Assembly: GCA_945860375.1 (NCBI GenBank)
Contig: CAMAQR010000051.1
Location: forward strand, 1 to 24,423
DNA length: 24,423 nucleotides
Origin: Pseudorhodobacter antarcticus
Lineage (GTDB): Bacteria > Pseudomonadota > Alphaproteobacteria > Rhodobacterales > Rhodobacteraceae
Reading direction: 5' to 3'
Both the position numbers and the translations under genes were made by a program. A model generated the notes under the pieces. It did no database searches and was not told the DNA's origin. It saw only the letters and a list, made by a program, of their open reading frames with translations. Every line of letters starts with the position of its first letter. The first letter of the stretch is position 1. Of the stretch, positions 1 through 8,077 are shown one piece after another.

Positions 1-28
1 CGAGACGGACCTTCCGATAAAGTTCCAC
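1..28 (-). CDS. istA: istA transposase, first codons only
   Basis: From GTG at 28 the minus strand reads VELYRKVRL before the window ends. This matches the usual opening of IS21-family IstA proteins, in which a short V/MELY-R-R segment precedes the helix-turn-helix. The right-hand copy encodes the same residues with a synonymous third-base difference (CGT here, CGC there), so the two copies are near-identical but distinguishable. Only nine codons are visible, so the family call rests on this plus the terminal-repeat structure. Confidence 0.55.
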
Positions 29-147
29 GATTAAAATGCCCCCACCCTCCCTGTCGCCAGAAAGGGCCAAAGTGGCAAAGTTTTACTCTGCCCGCAGCAA
101 GACTATCCCGCCACTTCCGTGGCAAACTTTTGCACTGCCGTTCTCAG
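1..147 (-). mobile_element. Left end of an IS21-family insertion sequence (partial)
   Basis: These 147 bases recur as an inverted copy at 24277-24423 with one mismatch, at base 5. Read on the minus strand, the sequence starts TGAGAACGGC at 147/146 and contains two related subrepeats, GCAAAAGTTTGCCAC and GTAAAACTTTGCCAC, like the multiple terminal repeats of IS21-family ends. It then runs into a GTG-started frame resembling the IstA N-terminus. The terminal TG also fits this family. The body of the element lies outside the window. Its insertion replaced the 3' end of the COG0523-like gene to its right. Confidence 0.75.
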
Positions 148-607
148 GAGTCAGGTTGCCGCCGGGCTCCTGCAGAGCAACCGGTTGTTTGAAACCGTTT
201 CCGATATCAATCACGGAATCCCGATCACTCCGCAGGGATGCAAGCCTATCCGTAAGGGGCGCAATAGAATTCAAGGTGCGCTGGGCGTTTGCGCCGATTG
301 ACGCCGGAACAGAAAAAATGATGCAATCGACAGGGCGACGGGGCTCCCCTACCCCTGTGTCCAACGCCCGCAAGAGGATCAACCGGGGATCTGTTGGCGA
401 CATGCAGCACAGGCAACTGGGCAAGGCCAGCCAGTGCAGCGTCGGAACGGAAAAGACAGCAGCAGCGGGAACCGGGGGGACGGATGCCGCGGTGGTAAAA
501 ACCAGCGCCCCAAAGAATGGGGCACGCTGCATCTGTGCCATCAGATATGATGTGATGCTGGCTTCGTTTTCGGCCAGCAGCAGGGTGACTGGGATCTGGC
601 CACCCAT
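83..607 (-). CDS. COG0523-like protein lacking the P-loop, 3' end replaced by IS21
   Basis: This 174-residue frame opens with IPVTLL (residues 5-10), as COG0523 GTPases do, but AENEAS stands where the GxxGxGK nucleotide-binding loop should be. A CLCC motif at residues 65-68 matches the family's CxCC metal motif, and a DPRLILLRAL segment follows. It is therefore either a degenerate paralogue or a metal-binding domain without GTPase activity. The start overlaps the preceding gene's stop by one base (TGATG), so it is translationally coupled as the last gene of the zinc operon. From about residue 154 the frame is IS21 DNA and stops inside it, so the native C-terminus is lost. The relation to COG0523 is inferred from motifs only. 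Confidence 0.55.
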   Translation of the reverse strand: MGGQIPVTLLLAENEASITSYLMAQMQRAPFFGALVFTTAASVPPVPAAAVFSVPTLHWLALPSCLCCMSPTDPRLILLRALDTGVGEPRRPVDCIIFSVPASIGANAQRTLNSIAPLTDRLASLRSDRDSVIDIGNGFKQPVALQEPGGNLTPENGSAKVCHGSGGIVLLRAE

Positions 608-888
608 CAGCGGTGGCCGACCGGGCCTTGGGCAAAAAGCGACTGCACAGCTGCTTCGGTGACGTGCGCCATCGGACCCGGGAACCGCAGAATGAACTGG
701 CGGCGGTCGGCGCGGATGACGGTGACCACAGTCTCCAGATCGGGGCAGCCGGGATCGCGGCAGTCCAGTTCGGCCAGCATGATGGTATCGCCGCCCGACA
801 GGCCCATCGCGGTGGCGACCCAGAGTTTCAATCGGTCCGTCACCACCGGATCGGCGGGGGCTTTGCGTTTGAACAGGCCGAACATCAA
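607..888 (-). CDS. Small conserved protein with CRDPGCP motif, zinc operon
   Basis: This 93-residue protein has a basic N-terminus (MMFGLFKRK), no signal peptide and no membrane helix. A central segment contains ELDCRDPGCP followed by ETVVTVIRADRRQF, so two cysteines sit five residues apart and could bind metal or form a disulfide. I do not recognise a named family. The ATG overlaps the WD40 gene's stop (ATGA), and its own stop overlaps the next ATG. It is therefore an embedded gene of the zinc operon and not a shadow frame. A role in zinc allocation is inferred from its neighbours alone. Confidence 0.75.
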   Translation of the reverse strand: MMFGLFKRKAPADPVVTDRLKLWVATAMGLSGGDTIMLAELDCRDPGCPDLETVVTVIRADRRQFILRFPGPMAHVTEAAVQSLFAQGPVGHR

Positions 889-1937
889 CGGTCTGTCTTT
901 CCCAAGGGTGCCCAGAGCACCAGCCCGTCCTCGGCGGCCGCCAGCATCCAGCCGGTGTCGGGTGTCACCACCAGATGGGTGATCGCAGCCCCGGAGCGAC
1001 GTTTGATGACGCGGGGATCGAACCCCATGTCCAGCTCGCTATAAAGCACGACGCCGTTCTCGAACCCGGTCAGCACGGCTTCGTGGCCCGGCAGGTCGCG
1101 AACTGCGGTCGCCAAAGCTTCGCCATCCTGGCACAGGGTCAGCGGTCGCTGCCCCATAGGGCCATTCGCGCCATCGAAAGGCCAGCAGATCGCCCCTTGC
1201 GCACCACTGCTGGCGAGGTGGGGCAATCTGCCAACCCAGTCCATCGACTTGACCTTCGCCGGATAGCCCGACATCCGCATGTCGGCCTTGTCGCGCAACC
1301 GCCACCCGTGCAATGCGTTTTCCTGCATCGTGGTGACAAGAAACCGGTTATCCGGACTGAACGTCACAGCGCCATGACTGCCTGCCCATTTGAGTGACGA
1401 TGCCTTCCAGTCGCGCCGCCCGCGTGTCCAAATCGTGACGCCGCCATAATGCGCCACGGCCAGGCGCTCACCCTTGCGGTCAAAGGCCATGCCGCCAACC
1501 GTGCTGGGGTGATCAAGGGCGTGAACACGGCCGCCGACGTCCGTCAGATGCGCGGTCTTGCCGACCGAGGCTGCCCAAGCGCCTTTTGGGTGCGAGGCCA
1601 CGCAATCGACCCATTTGCTGCCAAAGTGGGCCAGTTCGGTCATCCCCTTGTCCGCATCCAGATGCAGGACGCGGCCATCGTCGCCTCCGGTCAGAACCCC
1701 GGTGTCATGACGGGCCATGCACAGGATCGCGCCGTTGTGTGCGGGAACCTCCTGCATCGGCAGGTCGGGACGAAACACCCGGACCTGCCCATCTCCAAAG
1801 CTGGCATAGACGCTGTCGCCAACCGCCGCTGCCCCGGTCGGCACGGCATCGCAATCGAAGTACCGCCCGACCTTTTCGATGGCGGTGGGCTCAAACGCGC
1901 GGGTCAGCGGTGGCAAGATCGTCACGCCGCCTTGCAT
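885..1937 (-). CDS. Cytoplasmic WD40-repeat beta-propeller protein
   Basis: 350 residues. Repeated blade signatures are visible, such as [60 protein letters not shown] and [11 protein letters not shown], each a strand ending in an aromatic or aliphatic residue as in WD40 blades. There is no signal peptide, so it should act in the cytosol. This sets it apart from AztD, the periplasmic zinc chaperone that accompanies AztABC in Paracoccus. The start overlaps the upstream COG0523 gene by 16 bases, implying coupled translation. It may scaffold or accept metal from the GTPase, but that is inference from context. Confidence 0.85.
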   Translation of the reverse strand: MQGGVTILPPLTRAFEPTAIEKVGRYFDCDAVPTGAAAVGDSVYASFGDGQVRVFRPDLPMQEVPAHNGAILCMARHDTGVLTGGDDGRVLHLDADKGMTELAHFGSKWVDCVASHPKGAWAASVGKTAHLTDVGGRVHALDHPSTVGGMAFDRKGERLAVAHYGGVTIWTRGRRDWKASSLKWAGSHGAVTFSPDNRFLVTTMQENALHGWRLRDKADMRMSGYPAKVKSMDWVGRLPHLASSGAQGAICWPFDGANGPMGQRPLTLCQDGEALATAVRDLPGHEAVLTGFENGVVLYSELDMGFDPRVIKRRSGAAITHLVVTPDTGWMLAAAEDGLVLWAPLGKTDR

Positions 1938-2890
1938 GCCTCAAACCCTTCGCGCAGACCCATGCTGTCCAGATTACGCCCGATGAACACCAGTTTTGTC
2001 TGGCGCGGCTTGTCTGTTGGCCACGGCCCCAAGAGATCGCCGTCCATCAGCATATGGACACCCTGGATGACATATCGCTGATCCTCGCCCGCCATGTCGA
2101 TGATGCCTTTGGATCGCAGCAGGTCTTGCCCCTTTTCGCGCAACAGGCGGCTGAACCACATCTGAAAGGCGTCGGGGTTCATCGGCACATCGGAATGCAA
2201 GGAAATGCTGGTGACCGCGTCATCATGTTCATGCGCATGATCTTCGGTCAGAAAATCCGGCTCGATCTCCAGCACACGGTCAAGCTCGAACGCATCCAGG
2301 CCCAGAACCTGATCGAGGTCTACATCGCAGCGCGCGGTGCGGATGATCTTGGCGGTGGGATTGATGGCGCGCAACCGGGCCTCGACCGCCGTCAGCGCGT
2401 CACCATCGACCAGATCGGTCTTGTTCAACAACACGATATCGGCGAACGCAATCTGCTCGGCGGCCTCATGGCTTTCATCCAGATGGGTGGACAGGTTGAC
2501 CGCATCCGCCACCGTCAGGATCGCATCCAGCCGCGTGCGGGCTGCTACATCTGCATCGACGTAGAACGTCTGCGCCACCGGGGCGGGGTCGGCGAGGCCT
2601 GTCGTCTCGATCAGGATACCGTCCAGCCCCTTCCTTTTCATCAGCCCGCCGATAATGCGGATCAGATCGCCCCGCACGGTGCAGCAGATGCAGCCGTTGT
2701 TCATCTCGAACACTTCCTCGTCGGCATGCGTGACAAGGTCGTTGTCGATGCCGGTTTCACCGAATTCGTTGATGATGACCGCGAACTTGCGACCGTGGTT
2801 TTCGGTCAGGATACGGTTCAGGAGCGTGGTCTTTCCGGCGCCCAGAAAGCCGGTGAGGACGGTGACGGGGATTTGTTCGGTCATGGTCAT
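1922..2890 (-). CDS. COG0523 (CobW/YjiA-type) GTPase metallochaperone, zinc operon
   Basis: 322 residues with the complete COG0523 motif set. The P-loop GFLGAGKTT is at residues 14-22, the CICC metal motif at 67-70, ETTG (Walker B region) near 95-98, and NKTD guanine specificity at 156-159. A histidine/acid stretch (EDHAHEHDD) links to the C-terminal CobW domain. Members of this family couple GTP hydrolysis to metal delivery, and a zinc-linked subset is controlled by Zur. Its ATG overlaps the aztC stop (ATGA), which ties it to zinc uptake. A second ATG at codon 3 is an equally plausible start. The client protein cannot be named from sequence. Confidence 0.92.
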   Translation of the reverse strand: MTMTEQIPVTVLTGFLGAGKTTLLNRILTENHGRKFAVIINEFGETGIDNDLVTHADEEVFEMNNGCICCTVRGDLIRIIGGLMKRKGLDGILIETTGLADPAPVAQTFYVDADVAARTRLDAILTVADAVNLSTHLDESHEAAEQIAFADIVLLNKTDLVDGDALTAVEARLRAINPTAKIIRTARCDVDLDQVLGLDAFELDRVLEIEPDFLTEDHAHEHDDAVTSISLHSDVPMNPDAFQMWFSRLLREKGQDLLRSKGIIDMAGEDQRYVIQGVHMLMDGDLLGPWPTDKPRQTKLVFIGRNLDSMGLREGFEACKAA

Positions 2891-3816
2891 TCCTTCAAAG
2901 CGGCGGTCAGAGTGGCGATGTTGTGGCGCATCATGTTCAGGTAGGTGTCTGCCGGGGCACCTGCCGACAGCGCGTCGGAATAAAGCGTGCCGCCCGCCTT
3001 GGCCCCGGTCTCCGCGGCGATCTGTTCCAGCAGGCGCGGGTCCGAGATGTTTTCCACAAACACGGCCCCAATCGACTGATCCTTGATCTGGGTGATCAGC
3101 GCGGCCACGTCGGCGGCCGAAGCCTCGGCTTCGGTATTCACGCCCTGCGGGGCGAGGAAATTCATGCCGTAAGCGGCGGCAAAATAACCGAATGCATCAT
3201 GCGAGGTAACGATGGTGCGCCGGTCGGCAGGCAAGGCGGCAACGGCAGCCTTGACCTCGGCCTCGACGGTGTCGATCTGAGCCAGATAGGCGGCGGCGTT
3301 GGCAGCATAGACGTCGGCCCCTGCGGGATCGGCCTCGGTCAGACCCTTGGCGATATTGGCCACATAGAGGCGGGCGTTGCCGAGGTCTTGCCAGGCATGC
3401 GGATCGAAGTCGCCATGGTCGTGGCTCGCCGGGTCGGCCTCTGCCTCACCCTCGGCATGGCCTTCCTCTGCAGTCATCGCGCGCGGCGTGATGCCATCGC
3501 TGGCGACCACAACCACGCCCTTGTATTCGGCGGCTTCGATCAGACGGTCAAACCAGCCTTCAAAGGCAAGGCCGTTGACAACCACCAACTTGGCTGCCGC
3601 GACAGCCTGCGCATCGGCAGGGGTCGGTTGATAGACATGGCCATCACCATCGGCCCCAACCAGCGTGGTCACCGCCACACGGTCGCCGCCCACCTCGGCC
3701 ACCATGTCGCCAAGGATGGAAAAGCTGGCGACGACGGGTAGCTTGTCCTGTGCAAACACCGACAATGGCAGCATGGCAAGTGCTGTGGTCAGGCCAAGAA
3801 AAATACGGCGGTTCAT
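2887..3816 (-). CDS. aztC: Zinc ABC transporter periplasmic binding protein (AztC/ZnuA type)
   Basis: 309 residues from the ATG at 3816, chosen because AAAGGAAA precedes it and a signal peptide ([19 protein letters not shown]) follows. The same frame is open upstream only as a shadow of aztB. This is a cluster A-I metal-binding protein. The candidate zinc ligands are H60, H140, H206 and D281, a three-His-plus-Asp set like that described for AztC. A modest acidic/His loop (residues 118-140, including SHDHGD) sits next to H140 and would help capture zinc. It delivers Zn(II) from the periplasm to AztB. ZnuA is the alternative name. The spacing of the four ligands and the neighbouring zur gene argue against a manganese binding protein. 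Confidence 0.9.
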   Translation of the reverse strand: MNRRIFLGLTTALAMLPLSVFAQDKLPVVASFSILGDMVAEVGGDRVAVTTLVGADGDGHVYQPTPADAQAVAAAKLVVVNGLAFEGWFDRLIEAAEYKGVVVVASDGITPRAMTAEEGHAEGEAEADPASHDHGDFDPHAWQDLGNARLYVANIAKGLTEADPAGADVYAANAAAYLAQIDTVEAEVKAAVAALPADRRTIVTSHDAFGYFAAAYGMNFLAPQGVNTEAEASAADVAALITQIKDQSIGAVFVENISDPRLLEQIAAETGAKAGGTLYSDALSAGAPADTYLNMMRHNIATLTAALKE

Positions 3817-3839
3817 AGCGGTTTCCTTTCGGGAGTAGG

Positions 3840-4706
3840 TCAGGATTGCAGATGGGGGCGCGGCAGATAGCGCGCCATGAGGCTGCCGTGTGGGCCAAAA
3901 ATTAGCGAGAGGGCGTAAAGTGCGCCCGCCACAAGGATGATCGACGGGCCGGATGGCAGCGAGACGTGGTAGGAGAGCAGAAGCCCGGTGGCGCTGGATA
4001 GGATCGCCACAAGCACCGCCACCCCGATCATCGCGCCGATGCCCTGCGCCCAGAACCGCGCGGCAGCCGCGGGCAGGATCATCAGCCCGACTGACATCAG
4101 CGTGCCCAGCGCCTGAAACCCCGCCACCAGGTTCATCACCACCAGCGCCAGAAAGGCGAAATGGGTGATCGCCGACAGGCGGCTGACCGACCGCAGGAAA
4201 TTGGGGTCGGCACATTCCAGCACCAGCGGGCGAAACAGCAAGGCCAGTGCGAACCAGGTGATGGAGGTGATGCTGCACAGCAGGATCAGCGCGTCATCGT
4301 TCAGCGCCAGCACCGTTCCGAACAGCACATGCAGCAAGTCCACGCTGCTGCCCTTCAGCGACACGATCAGCACCCCACCCGCCAGACTGATGAGGTAAAA
4401 GGCCGCCATGCTGGCATCTTCCCTCAGCGCGGTGACGCGGGTGACAAAGCCCGACATCAGCGCCACGGCCATGCCCGCCACCAGCCCGCCAATGGTCATC
4501 GCGCCCAGCGACAGGCCCGATACCAGAAAGCCAACCGCCGCCCCCGGCAGGATGGCATGGGCCATGGCATCACCTGTCAGGCTCATCCGGCGCAGCATCA
4601 GGAAGACGCCGATGGGGGTGGCACCAATAGAAATTGCGATGCAGCCTAAGAGCGCCCGGCGCATGAAGGCAAAATCGAGGAATGGGGTGAGGAGCAGGTC
4701 GATCAT
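3840..4706 (-). CDS. aztB: Zinc ABC transporter permease (AztB/ZnuB type)
   Basis: 288 residues, strongly hydrophobic throughout, with about eight or nine membrane segments and the ABC-3 family profile. The conserved GDAMAHAILPGAAVGF segment near residues 45-60 is the typical first signature of this family, and LMSVGLMILPAAAARF near 205-220 is the second. It forms the inner-membrane channel that takes zinc from AztC. The start overlaps the aztA stop by four bases (ATGA), and aztC follows 23 bases after its own stop. Length and features are normal for the family. Confidence 0.9.
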   Translation of the reverse strand: MIDLLLTPFLDFAFMRRALLGCIAISIGATPIGVFLMLRRMSLTGDAMAHAILPGAAVGFLVSGLSLGAMTIGGLVAGMAVALMSGFVTRVTALREDASMAAFYLISLAGGVLIVSLKGSSVDLLHVLFGTVLALNDDALILLCSITSITWFALALLFRPLVLECADPNFLRSVSRLSAITHFAFLALVVMNLVAGFQALGTLMSVGLMILPAAAARFWAQGIGAMIGVAVLVAILSSATGLLLSYHVSLPSGPSIILVAGALYALSLIFGPHGSLMARYLPRPHLQS

Positions 4707-5443
4707 GCCGCCCCCCTTTGGCCAGGCGCGCAGACCGGGGCGGCCTCGTCAAACGCCTCACACATCTGGCGGGCGCGCAGCAGGTTGGCAGGCGTCAGCA
4801 CCTGAGCCGTCTGCCCATGCGCCACCATCTCGCGCGCGATCATCAGCGTGTCGGGGAACTGCGCGCGAACGGTGTCCAGATCATGCAGAACCGCCACGAC
4901 CGTGCGCCCCTCGCCATGCCAGCGCTGTACCAGAGCCATCAGGTCGGCAGCGGTCTTGGCGTCGATGGCGGTAAACGGCTCATCCAGCAGGATCACTTGC
5001 GCGTCTTGCAGCAACAGCCGGGCAAACAGCACGCGCTGCATCTGCCCGCCCGACAGTGCGCCGATGGGGCGGCGTTCAAACCCGGTTAGTCCAACTGCGG
5101 CCAGTGCGACGGCGATGCGGTCAACCTGCGCAGGGCCAATGCGCCCAAAGGGTCCTATTTCCGCCCAAAGCCCCATGGCCACCAGATCGCGCACCGATAC
5201 CGGAAAGCTCCGGTCAATCTCGGCCTGTTGCGGTAGATAGGCCACGCGGGTGCCGCCAAGGGTGATGCGGCCCTCCAGCGGGCTCAGCGCCCCGACAATC
5301 CCCTTCAACAACGTCGATTTCCCCGCCCCGTTCGGCCCGACAATCGCCGTCAGGCTGCCCGAGGGGATCGTGGCGTCCAGATGGTGCACCGCGGGGTGAC
5401 GATCATAGCCAAGCGTCAGATCATGCAAAACAATGGCGGGCAT
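4703..5443 (-). CDS. aztA: Zinc ABC transporter ATP-binding protein (AztA/ZnuC type)
   Basis: 246 residues with an intact ATPase. Walker A GPNGAGKST is at 36-44, the Q-loop region LPQQAEID near 70-77, the LSGGQ signature at 130-134, Walker B ILLDEP at 151-156 and the H-loop histidine at 187. It powers AztB. The C-terminal tail carries cysteines (MCEAF, VCAP) that are not part of the ABC core. The start lies three bases after the stop of the 34-residue membrane ORF, so zur, the small ORF, aztA, aztB and aztC form one tightly packed message. Confidence 0.9.
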   Translation of the reverse strand: MPAIVLHDLTLGYDRHPAVHHLDATIPSGSLTAIVGPNGAGKSTLLKGIVGALSPLEGRITLGGTRVAYLPQQAEIDRSFPVSVRDLVAMGLWAEIGPFGRIGPAQVDRIAVALAAVGLTGFERRPIGALSGGQMQRVLFARLLLQDAQVILLDEPFTAIDAKTAADLMALVQRWHGEGRTVVAVLHDLDTVRAQFPDTLMIAREMVAHGQTAQVLTPANLLRARQMCEAFDEAAPVCAPGQRGAA

Positions 5444-5446
5444 GGC

Positions 5447-5551
5447 TCAGGCTACCACCAGCGCAAAACCCGCCCAGAGCAGGCCCGATACAAGGGCTGC
5501 CACAGCCAGCCGCAGGCCAAGCCCCGACAGGATCAGGCTGAAGCCGGTCAT
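5447..5551 (-). CDS. 34-residue single-helix membrane protein between zur and aztA
   Basis: The ATG at 5551-5549 overlaps the zur stop (ATGA), and the TGA at 5449-5447 is followed after three bases (gcc) by the aztA ATG. The product starts MTGFSLILSGLGLRL and continues as one hydrophobic helix containing LLWAGFALVVA. Only one arginine is present and there is no acidic residue. Exact overlap on one side and a three-base gap on the other are what a translated, coupled gene would show. I do not recognise a family. A small regulatory or stabilising subunit of the Azt transporter is the simplest idea. The alternative is a non-functional coupling leader that only carries ribosomes to aztA. Confidence 0.6.
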   Translation of the reverse strand: MTGFSLILSGLGLRLAVAALVSGLLWAGFALVVA

Positions 5552-5973
5552 GGCTTTCCCCCTGTGGCATCACAATCGCCACAGCGGCCATGCACTTCGA
5601 CCACCGGATGAGTCGGGCGAAAGCCATCTTTTGCCAGTGCCTTGGTAATGCGTCCGACCTCGGCCACGGCATCCCGCTCTTGCACTCGGCCACAATCATC
5701 GCAAATCGCAAAGACCACCGCCCGGTCACCCGCATCGGTTGCCGCAAGATAGGCGTTCAGTGATTCAATGCGGCGCACACGCCCGGCACGGATCAAATGC
5801 TCAAGCGCGCGGTAAACCGTCGTCGGCGCAATGCGGGGACGATCCGGCTTCAAACGGTCAAGAATGTCGTAGGCCGAAACAGGACCATTGGCAGCACGCA
5901 ACACCTCGAAGACCAGCAAATCGTTGCCGGACAGCACAGCGGTCACTGGATGGGGCGGAAATGTTTTGGTCAC
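5548..5973 (-). CDS. zur: Zur, Fur-family zinc uptake repressor
   Basis: 141 residues from the GTG at 5973. The winged helix is at about 33-66 (SAYDILDRL, then APTTVYRALEHL, the Fur-family recognition helix). Two structural-zinc pairs follow, CDDC at 91-94 and CGDC at 131-134. When zinc-loaded it should repress from the TGTTAT-N3-ATAACR boxes in this window, including its own. I prefer this start because GAGAGG lies just upstream. The alternative ATG at 5997 directly abuts the operator, near where transcription would begin, and would need a leaderless message. The zur gene heads the aztABC operon, so it is autoregulated by position. Confidence 0.9.
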   Translation of the reverse strand: MTKTFPPHPVTAVLSGNDLLVFEVLRAANGPVSAYDILDRLKPDRPRIAPTTVYRALEHLIRAGRVRRIESLNAYLAATDAGDRAVVFAICDDCGRVQERDAVAEVGRITKALAKDGFRPTHPVVEVHGRCGDCDATGGKP

Positions 5974-5997
5974 GGCGGCCTCTCGGTTCACCATCAT

Positions 5998-6012
5998 TGT
6001 TATGCTATAACA
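5998..6012. promoter_or_regulatory. Zur box upstream of the zur-azt operon
   Basis: TGTTATGCTATAACA is a perfect inverted repeat with 6-bp arms and a 3-bp centre, close to the alphaproteobacterial Zur consensus (TGTTATAATATAACA). A second overlapping palindrome, GTTATG-N6-CATAAC, spans 6000-6017. The box covers the candidate -10 element of the minus-strand promoter, so bound Zur would block RNA polymerase. Confidence 0.8.
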
Positions 6013-6032
6013 TAACTATCCACAAGCACCAA
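6004..6032 (-). promoter_or_regulatory. Candidate sigma-70 promoter for the zur-azt operon
   Basis: On the minus strand TTGGTG (6032-6027) is separated by 17 bases from TATAGC (6009-6004), which lies inside the Zur box. Transcription would begin near 5997, leaving a short leader before the GTG at 5973. This is read by eye only. Confidence 0.45.
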
Positions 6033-6036
6033 CGCA

Positions 6037-7086
6037 CTACATCCTGCGCCGTGCCAGCAAGCCGACAAAGAACACGCCGCCAATAAGGCCCGTCACAACG
6101 CCGATCGGCATATCCTCGGGCGCCATGACAACTCGGGCCGCGATATCTGCCCAGATCAGGAAAATCGCGCCAAACAGCGCCGAAAACGGCAGCACGCGGG
6201 CGTTGTTGCCCCCCATGACCAGCCGCACGATATGCGGCATCATCAGACCGACAAAACCGATGATGCCGGAAAACGCCACCATGACCCCGGTGATCAGCGC
6301 GCTTGCAACAAACACCTGCAACCGGAACCGGGCAGGGGCGATGCCAAGGGTGGCGGCGGTTTCGTCGCCCACGGTCATCGCGTTCATCTCGGGCGCGCGC
6401 AACCACAGCCACAAGCCCGTGGGCACCAGCACCGCCAGCGGCCAGATCAGGTGCGCCCATTGCGCAAGGCCAAGCCCGCCCAGCATCCAGAACACCACCG
6501 TATGCGTGGCGCGCGGATCGCCCAGAAAGATCAACACGTTCGCCCCGGCCATCACGATAAAGCTGACGGCAACGCCTGCCAGAACCAGCCGGTCGGCACT
6601 GGTCGCCCCTGCCAGCTGCGCCACCCCCACCACCAGCATCGCCGCCACCAGCGCCCCGCCAAAGGCCAGAAGCGGCACGGTCAGCAACCCCAGAAACAAC
6701 CCGGTGTGCAACAGCGCCAGAATGGCCCCAAAGGCAGCCCCGGACGAGATGCCCAACAGATGCGGGTCAGCCAGCGGATTGCGCGTCACCGACTGCAAGG
6801 CCGCCCCCACCAGCCCCAGCCCCGCCCCCACCAGCGCCGCCAAAAGCGCACGGGGAAAGCGGATTTCCCAGACAATCGCCGCCTGGCCCGTGCTCCGTGT
6901 GGCCTCGACCACCCCCGGCATCAGCTTGTTGGCCAGAACGCCCACGACCGTTGGCAGCGGAATGGAAACCGCGCCCACCGCCACGGCCAGAAGGATGGAT
7001 GCGCCAAGGGTGCAAAGACCAATCAAGGCCCCGACGCCCAAGTTCAGGCGACGGGATGCGGCATGGGTCAACGCGCTGTCAGTCAT
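6037..7086 (-). CDS. BtuC/FecCD-type ABC permease, zinc-regulated locus
   Basis: 349 residues from the ATG at 7086 (GGAGGG just upstream). The in-frame upstream extension lacks a good ribosome site and encodes nothing membrane-like. The protein has about ten membrane helices and FecCD-family signatures: RFPRALLAALVGAGLGLVG near the N-terminus, TRNPLADPHLLGISSGAAFG, and IIGFVGLMMPHIVR near the C-terminus. It is the channel of an importer for a metal chelate, vitamin B12 or haem-like substrate. The binding protein and ATPase are just upstream in the order ATPase, binding protein, permease. Only 24 bases separate its stop from the Zur box of the next operon, with no evident terminator, so readthrough into zur is possible. 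Confidence 0.88.
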   Translation of the reverse strand: MTDSALTHAASRRLNLGVGALIGLCTLGASILLAVAVGAVSIPLPTVVGVLANKLMPGVVEATRSTGQAAIVWEIRFPRALLAALVGAGLGLVGAALQSVTRNPLADPHLLGISSGAAFGAILALLHTGLFLGLLTVPLLAFGGALVAAMLVVGVAQLAGATSADRLVLAGVAVSFIVMAGANVLIFLGDPRATHTVVFWMLGGLGLAQWAHLIWPLAVLVPTGLWLWLRAPEMNAMTVGDETAATLGIAPARFRLQVFVASALITGVMVAFSGIIGFVGLMMPHIVRLVMGGNNARVLPFSALFGAIFLIWADIAARVVMAPEDMPIGVVTGLIGGVFFVGLLARRRM

Positions 7087-7135
7087 GGGGCCCTCCGGGG
7101 ATATGGCCCGCGCAAAGGTTGCGCGGGCCGCGTGA

Positions 7136-8065
7136 TCAGTTGGCGGCAAACCCTGCGACCAGCTTTTCCACCGCGGCGATATTGCGCGGCCCCGGCGTTG
7201 CCTCGACATATTCAAGCACGACAAAACGGTCGTTCACCACCGCATCAATGCCCGCAAATGCCGGATTGGTTTTCATGAAGGCAATCTTCTGTTCCGCCGT
7301 CACATCGCCGTAGTTCACGATAATGATCACTTGCGGATTGCGCTCGACCACCGGCTCCCACGCGATTTCGGTCCAGCTTTTCTCGACATCATCCATGATG
7401 TTGACGCCGCCCGCCGCCTCGATCATGGCTGTGGGCATGGCGTATTTTCCGGCGGTAAAGGGGGCCTCTTCGCCGCTGTCATAGACGAACACCCGCAGGG
7501 GGTTGGTGCGGCCCACGCCTGCCGTCACTTCGGCCAGACGCGCCTTGTAGCCATCCACCAGCGCCACAGCCCGGTCAGACACGCCAAAGATCGTGCCCAG
7601 ATTGAGTAGGTCATTGTACATGTCCTCCATCGCAACCTTGTCCTTGGCGCCGATGTGGATGCAGCTTTCGGTCAGCTCATAGGTCTGAATGCCAAAGGGA
7701 GCCAGCGTTTCAGGCGTGACCTCGCCGCCAACTTTCATGCCGTAGTTCCAGCCCGCAAAGAAAAAGTCGGGCTCGGCCCCGACCAGCACTTCCTTGGTCG
7801 GGTACTTGGCCGACAGTTCCGGCAGTTCGGCGACGCCTTCGCGCATCACGGGATCAAGCGTCTTCCAGCCAGAGATTCCGGTATAGCCCACCATCCGGTC
7901 AGCCAAGCCCAGAACCAGCATCATTTCGGTCAGGTTCACGTCGTTGGAAATAGCGCGGGCCGGGGCGGCCTCAAAGGTCACCTCGCGGTCGCAGCTTTGC
8001 ACCGTGACGGGGAACGCGGCGGCGGACGTGGCGGACAGAAGCAAGGCAAGTGCGGCAAGTTTCAT
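7136..8065 (-). CDS. Periplasmic binding protein of a BtuF/FepB-type importer
   Basis: 309 residues. The signal peptide MKLAALALLLSATSAAA is cleaved near residue 17. Mature features fit the cluster A-II helical-backbone fold: RAISNDVNLTEMMLVLGLADRMVGYTG in the first lobe, LVGAEPDFFFAGWNYGMK, and IVNYGDVTAEQ in the second lobe. Two cysteines (C24 and the one in TESCIHIG) could pair. Such proteins bind iron-siderophores, cobalamin, haem or other metal chelates. The Zur-box context suggests a zinc or metal-zincophore ligand, but the pocket cannot be read from sequence. No TonB-dependent receptor is in the window. Confidence 0.85.
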   Translation of the reverse strand: MKLAALALLLSATSAAAFPVTVQSCDREVTFEAAPARAISNDVNLTEMMLVLGLADRMVGYTGISGWKTLDPVMREGVAELPELSAKYPTKEVLVGAEPDFFFAGWNYGMKVGGEVTPETLAPFGIQTYELTESCIHIGAKDKVAMEDMYNDLLNLGTIFGVSDRAVALVDGYKARLAEVTAGVGRTNPLRVFVYDSGEEAPFTAGKYAMPTAMIEAAGGVNIMDDVEKSWTEIAWEPVVERNPQVIIIVNYGDVTAEQKIAFMKTNPAFAGIDAVVNDRFVVLEYVEATPGPRNIAAVEKLVAGFAAN

Positions 8066-8077
8066 AGAAGTCTCCGG

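Noticed and set aside
1586..2944. 452-codon open frame on the plus strand
   Set aside because: It lies antisense to the COG0523 and WD40 genes. Its composition is His/Arg/Gln-rich, typical of high-GC shadow frames, and it shows no motif.
3817..4278. N-terminal extension of the zinc binding protein to 463 residues
   Set aside because: The extra 154 residues are an out-of-frame reading of aztB. A ribosome site and signal peptide place the true start at 3816.
5974..5997. ATG at 5997 as the zur start
   Set aside because: It abuts the Zur box at the expected transcription start with no ribosome site. The GTG at 5973 has GAGAGG ahead of it.
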